Part shown: positions 8,623-17,543 of the stretch, piece by piece
Layout: each line of letters begins with the position of its first letter
Position numbering within the stretch: the first letter of the stretch is position 1
NCBI RefSeq assembly: GCF_050315115.1
Contig: NZ_JBNPOJ010000008.1
Coordinates: forward strand, 1 to 64,000
DNA from: Peptoniphilus_A sp022767005
GTDB lineage: Bacteria > Bacillota > Clostridia > Tissierellales > Peptoniphilaceae
Length of the DNA: 64,000 nucleotides
Direction of reading: 5' to 3'
Notes under the pieces: model-generated
The model's input: the letters and a program-made list of their open reading frames with translations, nothing else
Database searches by the model: none
Told to the model about the DNA's origin: nothing
Position numbers and translations under genes: made by a program

Positions 8623-8814
8623 ATGGCTAAAAGATGTGAAATTTGTGGAAAAGAAAAAAAATTCGGAAATAAAATTTCTTTCTCTCACTCTCGTTCTAAC
8701 AGAAGCTGGTCTCCTAACATTAGAAGAGTTAAAGCTGTAGTTAATGGATCAACAAAAAGAATCAACGTGTGCACTAGATGTTTAAGATCTGGTAAAGTCG
8801 AAAGAGCTATATAA
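8623..8814 (+). CDS. rpmB: 50S ribosomal protein L28
   Basis: A 63-residue basic ribosomal protein of the large subunit. MAKRCEICGKEKKFGNKISFSHSRSNRSW is the typical L28 beginning and the two CxxC-type pairs (CEIC near the start, CTRC near the end) show this is the zinc-binding form. The gene has the ribosome-binding site AAAGGAGG, its own promoter and a terminator, and stands divergent to the Asp23-fakA unit, an arrangement conserved in Firmicutes. Confidence 0.98.
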   Translation: MAKRCEICGKEKKFGNKISFSHSRSNRSWSPNIRRVKAVVNGSTKRINVCTRCLRSGKVERAI

Positions 8815-8816
8815 TT

Positions 8817-8845
8817 AAGGGTCTTAAAAAAAGATCCTTTTTTTT
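8817..8845 (+). terminator. rpmB terminator
   Basis: AAGGGTCT pairs with AGATCCTT (one G-U pair) around an A-rich loop and runs into eight T. It starts 3 bases after the rpmB stop. Confidence 0.9.
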
Positions 8846-8854
8846 GTGTATAAG

Positions 8855-9046
8855 TTACATATCTTGCAATGCAATAGTTTTTATTTCAATTTGATGTTTA
8901 AAAAATTCTTGGACTTCTAAACTAAATCCAAAAATCCGCAATAGTGGTAGAGGTTTTCCCATATCAAATATAAATTCTATATCAAACATTTGGCGGCTCA
9001 AAATAATGAGTCTTTCTTTTTGTTTAAAAATAATATATGCTAATAA
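8855..9046 (-). pseudogene. possible gene remnant, about 62 codons without a start
   Basis: Between rpmB and cstA the minus strand holds an open frame from a stop near 9046 to a stop at 8855. Its translation looks like real protein rather than random AT-rich sequence (RLIILSRQMFDIEFIFD, then MGKPLPLLRIFGFS, then EVQEFFKHQIEIKTIALQDM). There is no ATG at its head; the first Met lies about 45 codons from the end and has no clear ribosome-binding site. I do not recognise the family. It may be the C-terminal end of a lost gene. Confidence 0.35.
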
Positions 9047-9192
9047 TTCTTAATTTAAAATATTTTAGCTTTAAATTAAGGATTATTGCATCTTTAAAAC
9101 TAAAAGTTTTTTTATTTTACGCTTATACATATTAACTTGCTTTTTCATTTTGAGTTTAGGAATAAATTCCCATAAGTACAATATTTTAAACC

Positions 9193-9220
9193 AAAAAAAG
9201 AACGCGTGCAACCGCGTTCT
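9193..9220 (-). terminator. cstA terminator
   Basis: AGAACGCG and CGCGTTCT form a perfect 8-bp stem around TGCAAC, followed on the minus strand by seven T. It lies 8 bases past the cstA stop. Confidence 0.93.
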
Positions 9221-9227
9221 ATAAATA

Positions 9228-10670
9228 TTATGCTCTTGCCAAAACTTTTTGTTTGCCACCTTCTTTATAGACAACAAAAGCGTAAAGTATAGCAATTATA
9301 ACACCTATTATATTTGCTATCATATAAGGCAAGTTAAAACCAATCTTAGCACCCATAATATAAGCTGTAATGATGTAGACATAGAACATACCTGGAATTA
9401 ATGATACAAGGAATGCCCTACCATGTCGTTGTAAGTAAATGGAAATCATGGCGAATGCAAATACAGCGATCGTTTGGTTAGCCCATGCGAAGTATTGCCA
9501 CAAAACATTAAATCCATTTGGACTCAATTTTGCAAAAATTAAGATAGCTAGTACGCATATGAACATACCAATGGATAGACTTAATCTGCTCTTCATAGTT
9601 TTTTGTGGAATGTTCAAGTGCTCTGCGATCATAAGTCGTGCAGAACGAAGTGCAGTATCTCCTGAAGTGATTGGAAGAACGATAATTCCAATAATGGCAA
9701 TTAAACCTCCCACTGTACCAAGCATATCATTTGCAACAAGACCTATAACGGCAGGTTTTCCAATAAGACCAGCGTCAATACCCTTGTTGTAAATACCCAT
9801 TGCAGCTGCCGCCCATATCATGGCGATAAAGCCTTCAAGGATCATCATGTCGTAAAATACGAAACGACCTTCACTTTCACTCTTTACAGAACGACCTATT
9901 AAAGTCGCTTGTGTAGAGTGGAATCCTGAAACGATTCCGCAAGCAACAGTTACAAAGAACACTGGTAAAATTGGTGTTCCCTTTGGATGTGTGTTTAGAT
10001 TGCTAAAATCTAAGTTATTTAGTTGATAACCATTAAAGAACAAACCGAAGAAAATACCAACAGCTGAAAGTAATAAGATGCCGCCAAAAATTGGATAAAC
10101 CCTACCGATTATCTTATCAATTGGGAAAAGTGTCGCCGCAATATAATAAGCGAAAATACATGCATAAACTACCCAAACGACAGGGTTTGTTGCTACTGCT
10201 TCTTGTTTTAAGACATTAGCTACTATTAAATCTCCGGGAGTATAAATAAACACCGCACCTACGAGAACCATGAGAATGATTACGAAAATATTGTAGATCG
10301 AGTATACCTTATTTCCAAGATTGCGCTTAATAAGTCCTGGCATTTGTTCGCCACCTGAACGAATAGATATCATACCGCTCATATAGTCGTGTAAAGCACC
10401 GCCAAAAACACATCCAATTGGAATCATAAGAAAAGCCAAAGGTCCAAAGAGAATCCCTTGAATTGGACCCAGAATTGGCCCAGTTCCTGCAATGTTTAAT
10501 AATTCAATAAGTGCGTTCTTTTTTTTGCTCATGGGAACATAGTCGACACCATCTTGGTTTTTAATCGCCGGCGTCTCCCTATCATCCGGTTGAAATACTT
10601 TCTCGGCAAATCGGCCATAAGCAAAACCACCGATAATTAAAATAGCCAAGCCAATGAGAAATGTAGTCAT
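9228..10670 (-). CDS. cstA: carbon starvation protein CstA family transporter
   Basis: A 480-residue membrane protein with about 12-14 hydrophobic segments. The N-terminal region (GGFAYGRFAEKVFQPDD) and the segment around GPILGPIQGILFGP are typical of CstA/BtsT. Family members take up peptides or pyruvate by proton symport; E. coli CstA and BtsT are about 700 residues, and this is the shorter form seen in many Firmicutes. It is monocistronic, with a ribosome-binding site AAGGAGG, its own promoter at 10735-10763 and its own terminator. No two-component regulator is next to it. Substrate cannot be decided from sequence. Confidence 0.9.
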   Translation of the reverse strand: MTTFLIGLAILIIGGFAYGRFAEKVFQPDDRETPAIKNQDGVDYVPMSKKKNALIELLNIAGTGPILGPIQGILFGPLAFLMIPIGCVFGGALHDYMSGMISIRSGGEQMPGLIKRNLGNKVYSIYNIFVIILMVLVGAVFIYTPGDLIVANVLKQEAVATNPVVWVVYACIFAYYIAATLFPIDKIIGRVYPIFGGILLLSAVGIFFGLFFNGYQLNNLDFSNLNTHPKGTPILPVFFVTVACGIVSGFHSTQATLIGRSVKSESEGRFVFYDMMILEGFIAMIWAAAAMGIYNKGIDAGLIGKPAVIGLVANDMLGTVGGLIAIIGIIVLPITSGDTALRSARLMIAEHLNIPQKTMKSRLSLSIGMFICVLAILIFAKLSPNGFNVLWQYFAWANQTIAVFAFAMISIYLQRHGRAFLVSLIPGMFYVYIITAYIMGAKIGFNLPYMIANIIGVIIAILYAFVVYKEGGKQKVLARA

Positions 10671-10973
10671 ATTCTTACCTCCTTAAATAAAATTTAAAGT
10701 TGAGTCTAAAAAACACTTCAACCTAATTTTTTTAATTATATTATTTTTTTTAAAAAAAGACAATATAATCCTTCACATTTTTTAAGATTTTCTTAACTTT
10801 TAAGACATATGTTATACTTTTTTAATCTGGCACAATTTCTTCAAAATCTTTAATTATCTTTTTAAAAAAATATTCCTAAAACCACTTTTTAATTGAATAC
10901 ATATATAATTAGATTTTTTAAAACTTATAAAAACAAACTTCTTAAATAGAAAACTTTTTGGTACTCATATTTT
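10671..10973. other. intergenic region between cstA and folC
   Basis: About 300 AT-rich bases. It holds the cstA promoter (10735-10763) and a short imperfect hairpin in the cstA leader formed by GTTGA and TCAAC near 10699-10725. Nothing else supportable is seen. Confidence 0.6.
10735..10763 (-). promoter_or_regulatory. cstA promoter
   Basis: On the minus strand TTGTCT (10758-10763) and TATAAT (10735-10740) are separated by 17 bases, giving a leader of about 55 bases before the cstA ATG. Confidence 0.65.
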
Positions 10974-12251
10974 TTAATTTAATTTTTCTAAAAATATTTT
11001 TCTAATGTCCTTAATTAAATATAAAGACCCACACCACAAAATCATGTCGCCTTTTTCTGCAAGTTCTAGAGTTTTTTCTACAGCTTTTTCTCTATTTTTT
11101 ATTGCAAAAATTTCTTTTCTTGAAAACTTTTTAAATTCACTCATAAGAACATCAATTTCTGTAAATCTATCGTTGTCAATTTCAGTTAAGACGATTTTAT
11201 CTGCAATATTTTCGATTTTTCTTAAAATTTTATCGTGATCCTTATCCTTTAAAAGACTAAATCCTAAAATTAATTTATTATATTTGAATTTTTTTATGCT
11301 TTCTTCAATTCTTTCAATTGAATCTAAATTATGAGATCCGTCAATTACTACAAGTGGATTTTTAGAAAGACATTCTGTCCTGCCAATATTTTTTGCATTT
11401 TTTAGTCCAAATTTTATTTTTTCTTCATTTAAGTTGTACTCAGTTTTTAAGAAATCTAAAACCATTAATGCAAGTGAAGCATTTAATATTTGATGCTCTC
11501 CTATTAGATTTATTTCAACATCTTTATAATTTCTAAAGTTAAATTTATTTCCAAACTCATTGGACTTTAAAATTTCAACTTCATTTTCCTTAAATTCGTC
11601 AAAGATAGAGTTTTTATAGCTGCTAATTTCACTAAGAACTTCTTCAGCCTCCTTCTCTTGAGGATAACTAAAGACATGGGAGTTTTCTTTTATAATTCCA
11701 CCCTTCTCCCTTGCAATTTTTCCTATTGTATCGCCCAAAATATTTGCGTGGTCAAGAGAAATGTGGCAAAAAACTGAAATTGATTTTTCCATTACATTAG
11801 TTGCGTCAACTCTTCCTCCCATTCCAACTTCCATTACAGCAAAGTCTACTTTTTCCCTCGCAAAAAAAATGTAAGCAAGGGATGTTAAGATTTCAAATCC
11901 ACTTACAAAAATTTTTTTCTCGTCAAGTTCTTCTACTTTTTCTCTAATTTCTGAAGCTAATTTTGCAAAGTCTTCTTCAGATATTTCTATATTATTGATT
12001 TTAATTTCTTCACGAATGTTTGTTATGTAGGGTGAAGTAAATTTTCCCACAGAAAAATTATTTTCCTTTAAGGAATTTGCAATAAAACTTGCAACTGAAC
12101 CCTTTCCATTTGTTCCCGTAATGTGTATTATTTTTAATTTATCTTGTGGCTTGTTAAATATCTCTAAAAGTGTTTTTATATTATCCGTTGTGAACTCACC
12201 AAGAGGGATATTTCTATTTTCAATCCAATTTACTGATTCAGTATAATTCAT
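10974..12251 (-). CDS. folC: folylpolyglutamate synthase / dihydrofolate synthase
   Basis: A 425-residue Mur-ligase-type enzyme that adds glutamate to folates (and in many bacteria also to dihydropteroate). The P-loop HITGTNGKGSVASFI is near residue 45, the SLDHANILGDTIGKIAREKGGI segment near 165, and the C-terminal domain contains DGSHNLDS. The start at 12251 is chosen because AAGGAGATTGAT precedes it; the 16-codon longer reading has no such signal. It is alone, with brnQ divergent upstream and no other folate genes nearby. Confidence 0.94.
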   Translation of the reverse strand: MNYTESVNWIENRNIPLGEFTTDNIKTLLEIFNKPQDKLKIIHITGTNGKGSVASFIANSLKENNFSVGKFTSPYITNIREEIKINNIEISEEDFAKLASEIREKVEELDEKKIFVSGFEILTSLAYIFFAREKVDFAVMEVGMGGRVDATNVMEKSISVFCHISLDHANILGDTIGKIAREKGGIIKENSHVFSYPQEKEAEEVLSEISSYKNSIFDEFKENEVEILKSNEFGNKFNFRNYKDVEINLIGEHQILNASLALMVLDFLKTEYNLNEEKIKFGLKNAKNIGRTECLSKNPLVVIDGSHNLDSIERIEESIKKFKYNKLILGFSLLKDKDHDKILRKIENIADKIVLTEIDNDRFTEIDVLMSEFKKFSRKEIFAIKNREKAVEKTLELAEKGDMILWCGSLYLIKDIRKIFLEKLN

Positions 12252-12315
12252 ATCAATCTCCTTTATAAAAATAGTACCAGAGTTTTTGTTGTTATTCAAT
12301 ATTTTAGTGTATCAA

Positions 12316-12327
12316 ATTACATGTAAT
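12316..12327. promoter_or_regulatory. palindrome in the folC-brnQ intergenic region
   Basis: ATTACATGTAAT is a perfect 12-bp palindrome. It sits just upstream of a candidate brnQ -10 (TAAAAT at about 12333-12338), so a bound protein would block or modulate brnQ transcription. The regulator is not identified. Confidence 0.4.
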
Positions 12328-12366
12328 TATGGTAAAATGGTAAAATAATTAATTGGAGGTTAAAAG

Positions 12367-13686
12367 ATGAATAATGAAATTCGAATTAAAGATTTATTTG
12401 TAATCGGTTTTGCACTTTTTGCAATGTTTTTCGGTGCAGGAAATTTAATTTTTCCACCTTATCTAGGACTTATATCGGGTTCACAATGGTGGATTGGATT
12501 TCTAGGCTTTACTATTGCTGACGCAGGATTAGGTCTAATTGCAATTATCGCTCTTTCTAAATACGACGGAAATTTAAATGTTCTAGCTTCAAGGGTTAAT
12601 AAAACTTTTGCAATTATTATCTCAACAGCAATTATTTTATGTATTGGACCATTCTTAGCAACTCCTAGAACTGCAGCTACTACTTATGAAATAGCTATTA
12701 TGCCAATTTTTGGCGAATCTGTAAATAGATATTTATTCTCTGTGCTTTTCTTTATTGTGTCTTGTCTTTTAAGTATAAGACCAAGCAAGGTTGTAGATAT
12801 AGTAGGTAAATTTTTAACACCTTCGCTAATAATATGTATCTTAGCTCTAATAATTAAGGGGACTTTTACTCCAATTGGAGAAATTGCAAACACTGCTATG
12901 ATCGACAATGTTCTTGAAAGGGGAATTACTGACGGTTATCAAACTATGGATGCTATTGCAGGATGTATGTTTGCACTAGTTGTTATAAATGCTGTTAAGA
13001 CAAGAAAATATTCTTCGCAGACACTAGAAATTAAGGCAACTATTTATTCAGGAATTATTGCAGCTTTATGTCTTGCCTTTATCTATGGTGGTTTAGTATA
13101 CCTTGGTGCACAAACTTCAAACCTTGGAATCTACGACATAAATACGGATAACACTCAACTCCTTGTAGATATTACAAATAGGGTTCTTGGTGGCGTTGGA
13201 GTATATATCTTGGCGATTATAACAGCACTTGCCTGTCTTACAACTGCAATTGGTTTGATTTCATCTGCAGGTAATTTCTTCAACGAACTAAGCAAAGGCA
13301 AAATTTCTTACGAAATTGTAGTAATTATTTGTTCAGTTGTTTCTTGTGCAATTTCAATGCTTGGTGTAAGCCAAATAATTAAAATTTCTGCGCCAATTCT
13401 TCAAATACTTTATCCTTGTGCAATGACTATTGTTTTAATAGGACTATTTAATGACAAAATTAAAGACGACTTAGTTTTCAAAATTCCATCAATAGTTTCA
13501 TTTGTGTTTGGTCTTTTGTATGTACTACAAGGTAAAGAATTTCTTGGTGGATTTAATGAAACACTCAATGGATTACTATTAAAATTTCCCCTTGCTACAT
13601 TTGGCCTTGGTTGGGTTGTTCCAACTTTAATTGGCCTATTGATAGCAATTGTAATTTCAAACTTTAGAAAGCCAAAGGAGGCTTAA
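12367..13686 (+). CDS. brnQ: branched-chain amino acid transport system II carrier protein
   Basis: A 439-residue integral membrane protein with about 12 transmembrane segments, of the LIVCS family that imports leucine, isoleucine and valine with sodium or protons. The opening FVIGFALFAMFFGAGNLIFPP is diagnostic. The ribosome-binding site TTGGAGG lies at good spacing before the ATG. It is one of the few plus-strand genes and ends in a bidirectional terminator shared with radA. Confidence 0.96.
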   Translation: MNNEIRIKDLFVIGFALFAMFFGAGNLIFPPYLGLISGSQWWIGFLGFTIADAGLGLIAIIALSKYDGNLNVLASRVNKTFAIIISTAIILCIGPFLATPRTAATTYEIAIMPIFGESVNRYLFSVLFFIVSCLLSIRPSKVVDIVGKFLTPSLIICILALIIKGTFTPIGEIANTAMIDNVLERGITDGYQTMDAIAGCMFALVVINAVKTRKYSSQTLEIKATIYSGIIAALCLAFIYGGLVYLGAQTSNLGIYDINTDNTQLLVDITNRVLGGVGVYILAIITALACLTTAIGLISSAGNFFNELSKGKISYEIVVIICSVVSCAISMLGVSQIIKISAPILQILYPCAMTIVLIGLFNDKIKDDLVFKIPSIVSFVFGLLYVLQGKEFLGGFNETLNGLLLKFPLATFGLGWVVPTLIGLLIAIVISNFRKPKEA

Positions 13687-13689
13687 TGT

Positions 13690-13729
13690 AAAAAACTCTT
13701 CTTACTATAATAGTAAAAAGAGTTTTTTT
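13690..13729. terminator. bidirectional terminator between brnQ and radA
   Basis: AAAAAACTCTT and AAGAGTTTTTTT bracket an inner TTACTATAATAGTAA stem. Each strand ends in T-rich sequence, so it can stop the convergent brnQ and radA transcripts. Confidence 0.9.
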
Positions 13730-13735
13730 GTCTAT

Positions 13736-15103
13736 TTATATGCTAAATATTTTTTGTAGAACTTCTAAAATATTTGTCATCTTAATAACTTGAAGATTCT
13801 TATAATTTTCTTCCTTTACATTGGAATATTTTGAAACATAGGCTTTTTTAAAACCCATTCGTTCTGCTTCTTTAAGTCTCACATCTAAGCTTGGAACATT
13901 TTTTAGTTCGCCAGTAAGACCAACGTCGGCAATGAAAACTGAATTTGCCTCCACAGGCTTATTGAGAGTAGAAGAAACTATGGAGACCATTACAGATAAA
14001 TTTGATGCCTGTTCCTTAACCTTAATTCCTCCAGCGGACTTTACCACAATATTTTTATCCAAAAATTTTATTCCCGCTCTTTCTTCTAAAATTGAAACTA
14101 AAGTATTTAAGTGCTCCCTTCTAATAGATTCCGAAATCCTTGACGGATAAGGAAGAAATGTCTTTGACGCTAAGGCTTCTGTCTCCAAAATTATTGGCCT
14201 TGTTCCCTCTCTTATAACAGAAAGAGATGAGCCTGCAACTTGTTCATTTTCTGACCTTCTTGTCATAAAGTATTCTGAAGGATTGTCGATAGAAATCATT
14301 CCCTTTTCAGTCATTGAAAAAAATCCAATCTCACCAGTGGAACCATATCTATTTTTTGTCGCCATTAAAGATCTCAAATCCTCTGATGAATCACCCTCAA
14401 TTAATAAAACTGTGTCCACTAAATGTTCAAGACTTCTAACCCCTGCAAGTTCATCTTGCTTAGTCATTTGACCAACTAAAAAAATCATTCGTGGCTTGTT
14501 AATGTCCTTTGCAATTTCTGTCATCTTATAGGCACACTCCATGGTCTGTGTTGGAGTGCCTGGTCTTTGAGGAAATTCGTCTAGGGTAAAAGTTTGAATT
14601 GAATCAATAATTATAAACTGTGGATCAATTTTTTCCACTTGATCCAAAACTGAATTAAGAGAATTTACTGAATAAACCCAAATATTTTCAGAAAGCTTGT
14701 CCAAAATTCTTTCAGCTCTCATTTTTATTTGCGTTTCAGATTCTTCTCCCGATGCGTAAAGAACTCTCATTCCTTTATTTGCAAGGTCATTTGCAACTTG
14801 CATAAGGAGGGTTGACTTTCCAGAGCCAGGCTTTGCTGTTAAAATGCTCACAGAATCTCTCACGATTCCGCCACCCATTACTCTATTAAATTCCTCAATG
14901 CTAGTCTTTACTCTTTCATCAGAGGAAACTTCTACTGATTTAAGTTTAAGTGCATCTTTGTTGTTTTTAGAAGGAGCCTTTTTGCTAGGCTCCTCTTCTT
15001 TTTCTTCTAAAGTGTTCCACGAGTTACAGTTTGGACATTTTCCAAAAAATCCTTGGGAAATATATCCGCAATTACTGCACTGATACACTATTTTCTTTTT
15101 CAT
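13736..15103 (-). CDS. radA: DNA repair protein RadA
   Basis: A 455-residue branch-migration ATPase of recombinational repair. Domains: a four-cysteine zinc finger (CSNCGY and CPNCNSWNT, residues about 9-30), a RecA-like ATPase with Walker A AKPGSGKSTLL, the RadA-specific KNRYGSTGEIGFF, and a C-terminal Lon-protease-like domain. It is the last gene of the ctsR operon; its start lies inside the end of clpC, a 32-base overlap, which implies coupled translation. Confidence 0.97.
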   Translation of the reverse strand: MKKKIVYQCSNCGYISQGFFGKCPNCNSWNTLEEKEEEPSKKAPSKNNKDALKLKSVEVSSDERVKTSIEEFNRVMGGGIVRDSVSILTAKPGSGKSTLLMQVANDLANKGMRVLYASGEESETQIKMRAERILDKLSENIWVYSVNSLNSVLDQVEKIDPQFIIIDSIQTFTLDEFPQRPGTPTQTMECAYKMTEIAKDINKPRMIFLVGQMTKQDELAGVRSLEHLVDTVLLIEGDSSEDLRSLMATKNRYGSTGEIGFFSMTEKGMISIDNPSEYFMTRRSENEQVAGSSLSVIREGTRPIILETEALASKTFLPYPSRISESIRREHLNTLVSILEERAGIKFLDKNIVVKSAGGIKVKEQASNLSVMVSIVSSTLNKPVEANSVFIADVGLTGELKNVPSLDVRLKEAERMGFKKAYVSKYSNVKEENYKNLQVIKMTNILEVLQKIFSI

Positions 15104-17543
15104 TTTTCTTCTGTTTAGTCCTTTTAACTTTTTCTATTTGAATTTTTTTGTACTTAACATCTACTAAAATTTCATCGCCTTCTTTTATGTTTCCATCTAA
15201 AAATTCATCGGCAATTTTATCTTCAATTAATTTTGTAATAGTCCTTTGAAGTGGTCTTGCACCAAACACTTTATCATAACCTTCATCAACTAAGAAATTA
15301 ATGAGTTTATTTGAGTAATTTGCTTTAATACCCATTTCAGAAAGCCTATCGCTTAATTTATTGAGCATATTTTTTACAATATCTTTAATTTCAGTTTTTT
15401 CAAGAGTTTTAAATATTACTACATCGTCAACTCTGTTTAAAAATTCAGGTCTAAATTTTTGCTTTAAAGATTCCATTATGATTTTCTTCATATTTTCATA
15501 TTCACTCTTCTTCTCATTGCTTTCTGAAGTTGAAAAACCAAGAACTGAATTTTTTGCAAGTAAGTTTGCCCCTGCATTAGAAGTCATAATTATAACAGTA
15601 TCTTTAAAGTTTACAGTCCTTCCCTTTGAATCAGTAACTCTGCCTTCGTCTAAAATTTGTAGTAAAATATTGAAAATATCTGGATGTGCCTTTTCAATTT
15701 CGTCTAAAAGAATTACTGAATAAGGATGTGTCCTTACTGCTTCAGTAAGTTCGCCACCTTCTTCATATCCAACATATCCTGGGGGAGAACCAACAAGTCT
15801 GGATACAGTAAATTTTTCCATGTACTCAGACATATCAAATCTAATCATATTTTCTTCTTTACCAAATAAATTTTTGGCAAGGCTTTTTGCAAGGAAAGTC
15901 TTACCAACACCAGTTGGTCCAACAAATATAAAGCTTCCAATTGGCTTACTAGGATCTTTAAGCCCAATCCTCGACCTCTTAATTGCCTTTGCAAGAGTCT
16001 TGACAGCATCATCTTGACCTTTTACATCTTCTTTTAACTTACTATCAAGTTCTCTTAACTTTTCAGTTTCTTCTTCAGTCATATCTGTTACAGGAACTTT
16101 TGACCATTCAGAAACTATTTCAGCAATAAGTTCTGGAGTTACTTTTTTCTTTGACTCTTTTTCTTCAAATTTTTTTATTTCTTCTTTGTATTTTTCTTCA
16201 ACATTTTTTTGTTCATCACGAAGATTTGCAGCAAGTTCATAATCTTGATTTTTTACTGCCTCAGATTTTTTATTTTCAATTTCTTCAAGCTCCTTTTTGT
16301 ATTTTTCTTCAAATTCAGGAACTTTGTAGGATTCAATTTTAAGTTTTGAACTTGCCTCGTCTATTAAATCAATAGCCTTATCAGGTAAAAATCTATCATT
16401 TAAATATCTGTCGGAATATTTTACAGCAGCCTCAATAGTTTCCTCTGGAATTACTACATGATGATGCTTTTCATAAATTTTTTTGAGTCCCCTTAAAATT
16501 TTTATAGAATCTTCAACACTTGGTTCATCAACCATTATTGGCATAAGTCTTCTCTCAAAGGCTGAATCTTTTTCAATTTTCTTTCTATACTCAGAAATTG
16601 TTGTAGCCCCAATAACTTGAATAACTGACTTAGTAAGCATTGGTTTTAAAATATTCGATGCATCAAGAGATCCTTCGGCTGAACCTGCGCCAATTATTAT
16701 ATGCATTTCATCAATAAATAAAATGATGTTTTTGTTTTTTGCAGCTTCATTAGTTACATTTTTTAATCTCTCTTCAAAGTCTCCTCTGTATTTTGAACCT
16801 GCAATAAGCTGTGAAATATCAAGAGTTAAAATTACTTTATTTTTCATAATTTCCGGCACATCTCCTGCGACAATTTTTGCAGCAAGTCCTTCTGCAATTG
16901 CAGTTTTACCAACACCGGGTTCTCCAATTAGTACAGGATTATTTTTTGTCCTTCTTGACAAAACTTGAATAACTCTTTTTATTTCCCTTTCTCTTCCAAT
17001 TACGGGATCAATTTTTCCTTCTTCAGCCTTTTTATTTAAATTTGTAGTATATTTTTCCAAAGCTTCGGAAGAAATTTCCCCATCTCCTTCTTCAGAAGCT
17101 TCATATTCTTCCATATTGTTTAAAATGTCATTTTCAAGACTCATAATATCAATGCCAAGTCTTTTTAAAACTAATATGGCAACACCTTGACCCTCGCGTA
17201 AAATTCCAAGGAGAAGATGTTCTGTTGAAACTGTAACTTCTCCCATTTCTCTTGAAACTTCAAAAGCAAGTTCAAAAATTCTCTTAGTCCTTGGAGTGTA
17301 CGCAATACTGGATACAACTGGACCTTGACCACTGCTAACTATATCAAGTGTGGCTTCCTTAGCCTTTTTATAATCGATGCCAAGTTTTGATAAAATGTGT
17401 GCCCCTGTGTCTGTTCCTTCTCTTATTATTCCAAGAAGAATGTGTTCTGAACCTATATATGGATGTTTTTGTTCCCTTGCCTCTTGTTGTGCAAAAAGAA
17501 TAGCCTTTTGTGATTTTTCACTAAATTTTCCAAACATACTCAT
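15072..17543 (-). CDS. clpC: ATP-dependent Clp protease ATP-binding subunit ClpC
   Basis: An 823-residue AAA+ unfoldase that feeds ClpP and, with McsB, degrades arginine-phosphorylated proteins. In order: two Clp-N repeats (1-145), first AAA domain with GEPGVGKTA (about 210), a linker with the ClpC-type coiled coil and a UVR motif (about 410-450), second AAA domain with GPTGVGKTF (about 545), and a C-terminal domain. The 823 residues are full length. It follows mcsB with a four-base overlap and precedes radA. CtsR should control it through the operators upstream of ctsR. Confidence 0.97.
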   Translation of the reverse strand: MSMFGKFSEKSQKAILFAQQEAREQKHPYIGSEHILLGIIREGTDTGAHILSKLGIDYKKAKEATLDIVSSGQGPVVSSIAYTPRTKRIFELAFEVSREMGEVTVSTEHLLLGILREGQGVAILVLKRLGIDIMSLENDILNNMEEYEASEEGDGEISSEALEKYTTNLNKKAEEGKIDPVIGREREIKRVIQVLSRRTKNNPVLIGEPGVGKTAIAEGLAAKIVAGDVPEIMKNKVILTLDISQLIAGSKYRGDFEERLKNVTNEAAKNKNIILFIDEMHIIIGAGSAEGSLDASNILKPMLTKSVIQVIGATTISEYRKKIEKDSAFERRLMPIMVDEPSVEDSIKILRGLKKIYEKHHHVVIPEETIEAAVKYSDRYLNDRFLPDKAIDLIDEASSKLKIESYKVPEFEEKYKKELEEIENKKSEAVKNQDYELAANLRDEQKNVEEKYKEEIKKFEEKESKKKVTPELIAEIVSEWSKVPVTDMTEEETEKLRELDSKLKEDVKGQDDAVKTLAKAIKRSRIGLKDPSKPIGSFIFVGPTGVGKTFLAKSLAKNLFGKEENMIRFDMSEYMEKFTVSRLVGSPPGYVGYEEGGELTEAVRTHPYSVILLDEIEKAHPDIFNILLQILDEGRVTDSKGRTVNFKDTVIIMTSNAGANLLAKNSVLGFSTSESNEKKSEYENMKKIIMESLKQKFRPEFLNRVDDVVIFKTLEKTEIKDIVKNMLNKLSDRLSEMGIKANYSNKLINFLVDEGYDKVFGARPLQRTITKLIEDKIADEFLDGNIKEGDEILVDVKYKKIQIEKVKRTKQKKNEKENSVSVQ

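Noticed and set aside
8467..8688. 73-codon minus-strand frame over the rpmB promoter and start
   Set aside because: It overlaps rpmB and its promoter on the opposite strand, is Phe-rich as expected for the reverse of poly-A sequence, and has no ribosome-binding site.
9083..9295. 70-codon minus-strand frame at the 3' end of cstA
   Set aside because: It spans the cstA terminator hairpin and part of cstA in another frame; a shadow.
10823..10950. About 41-codon minus-strand open frame between folC and cstA ending KKIIKDFEEIVPD
   Set aside because: No start codon or ribosome-binding site, and Lys/Phe/Ile-rich frames of this length arise easily in AT-rich DNA.
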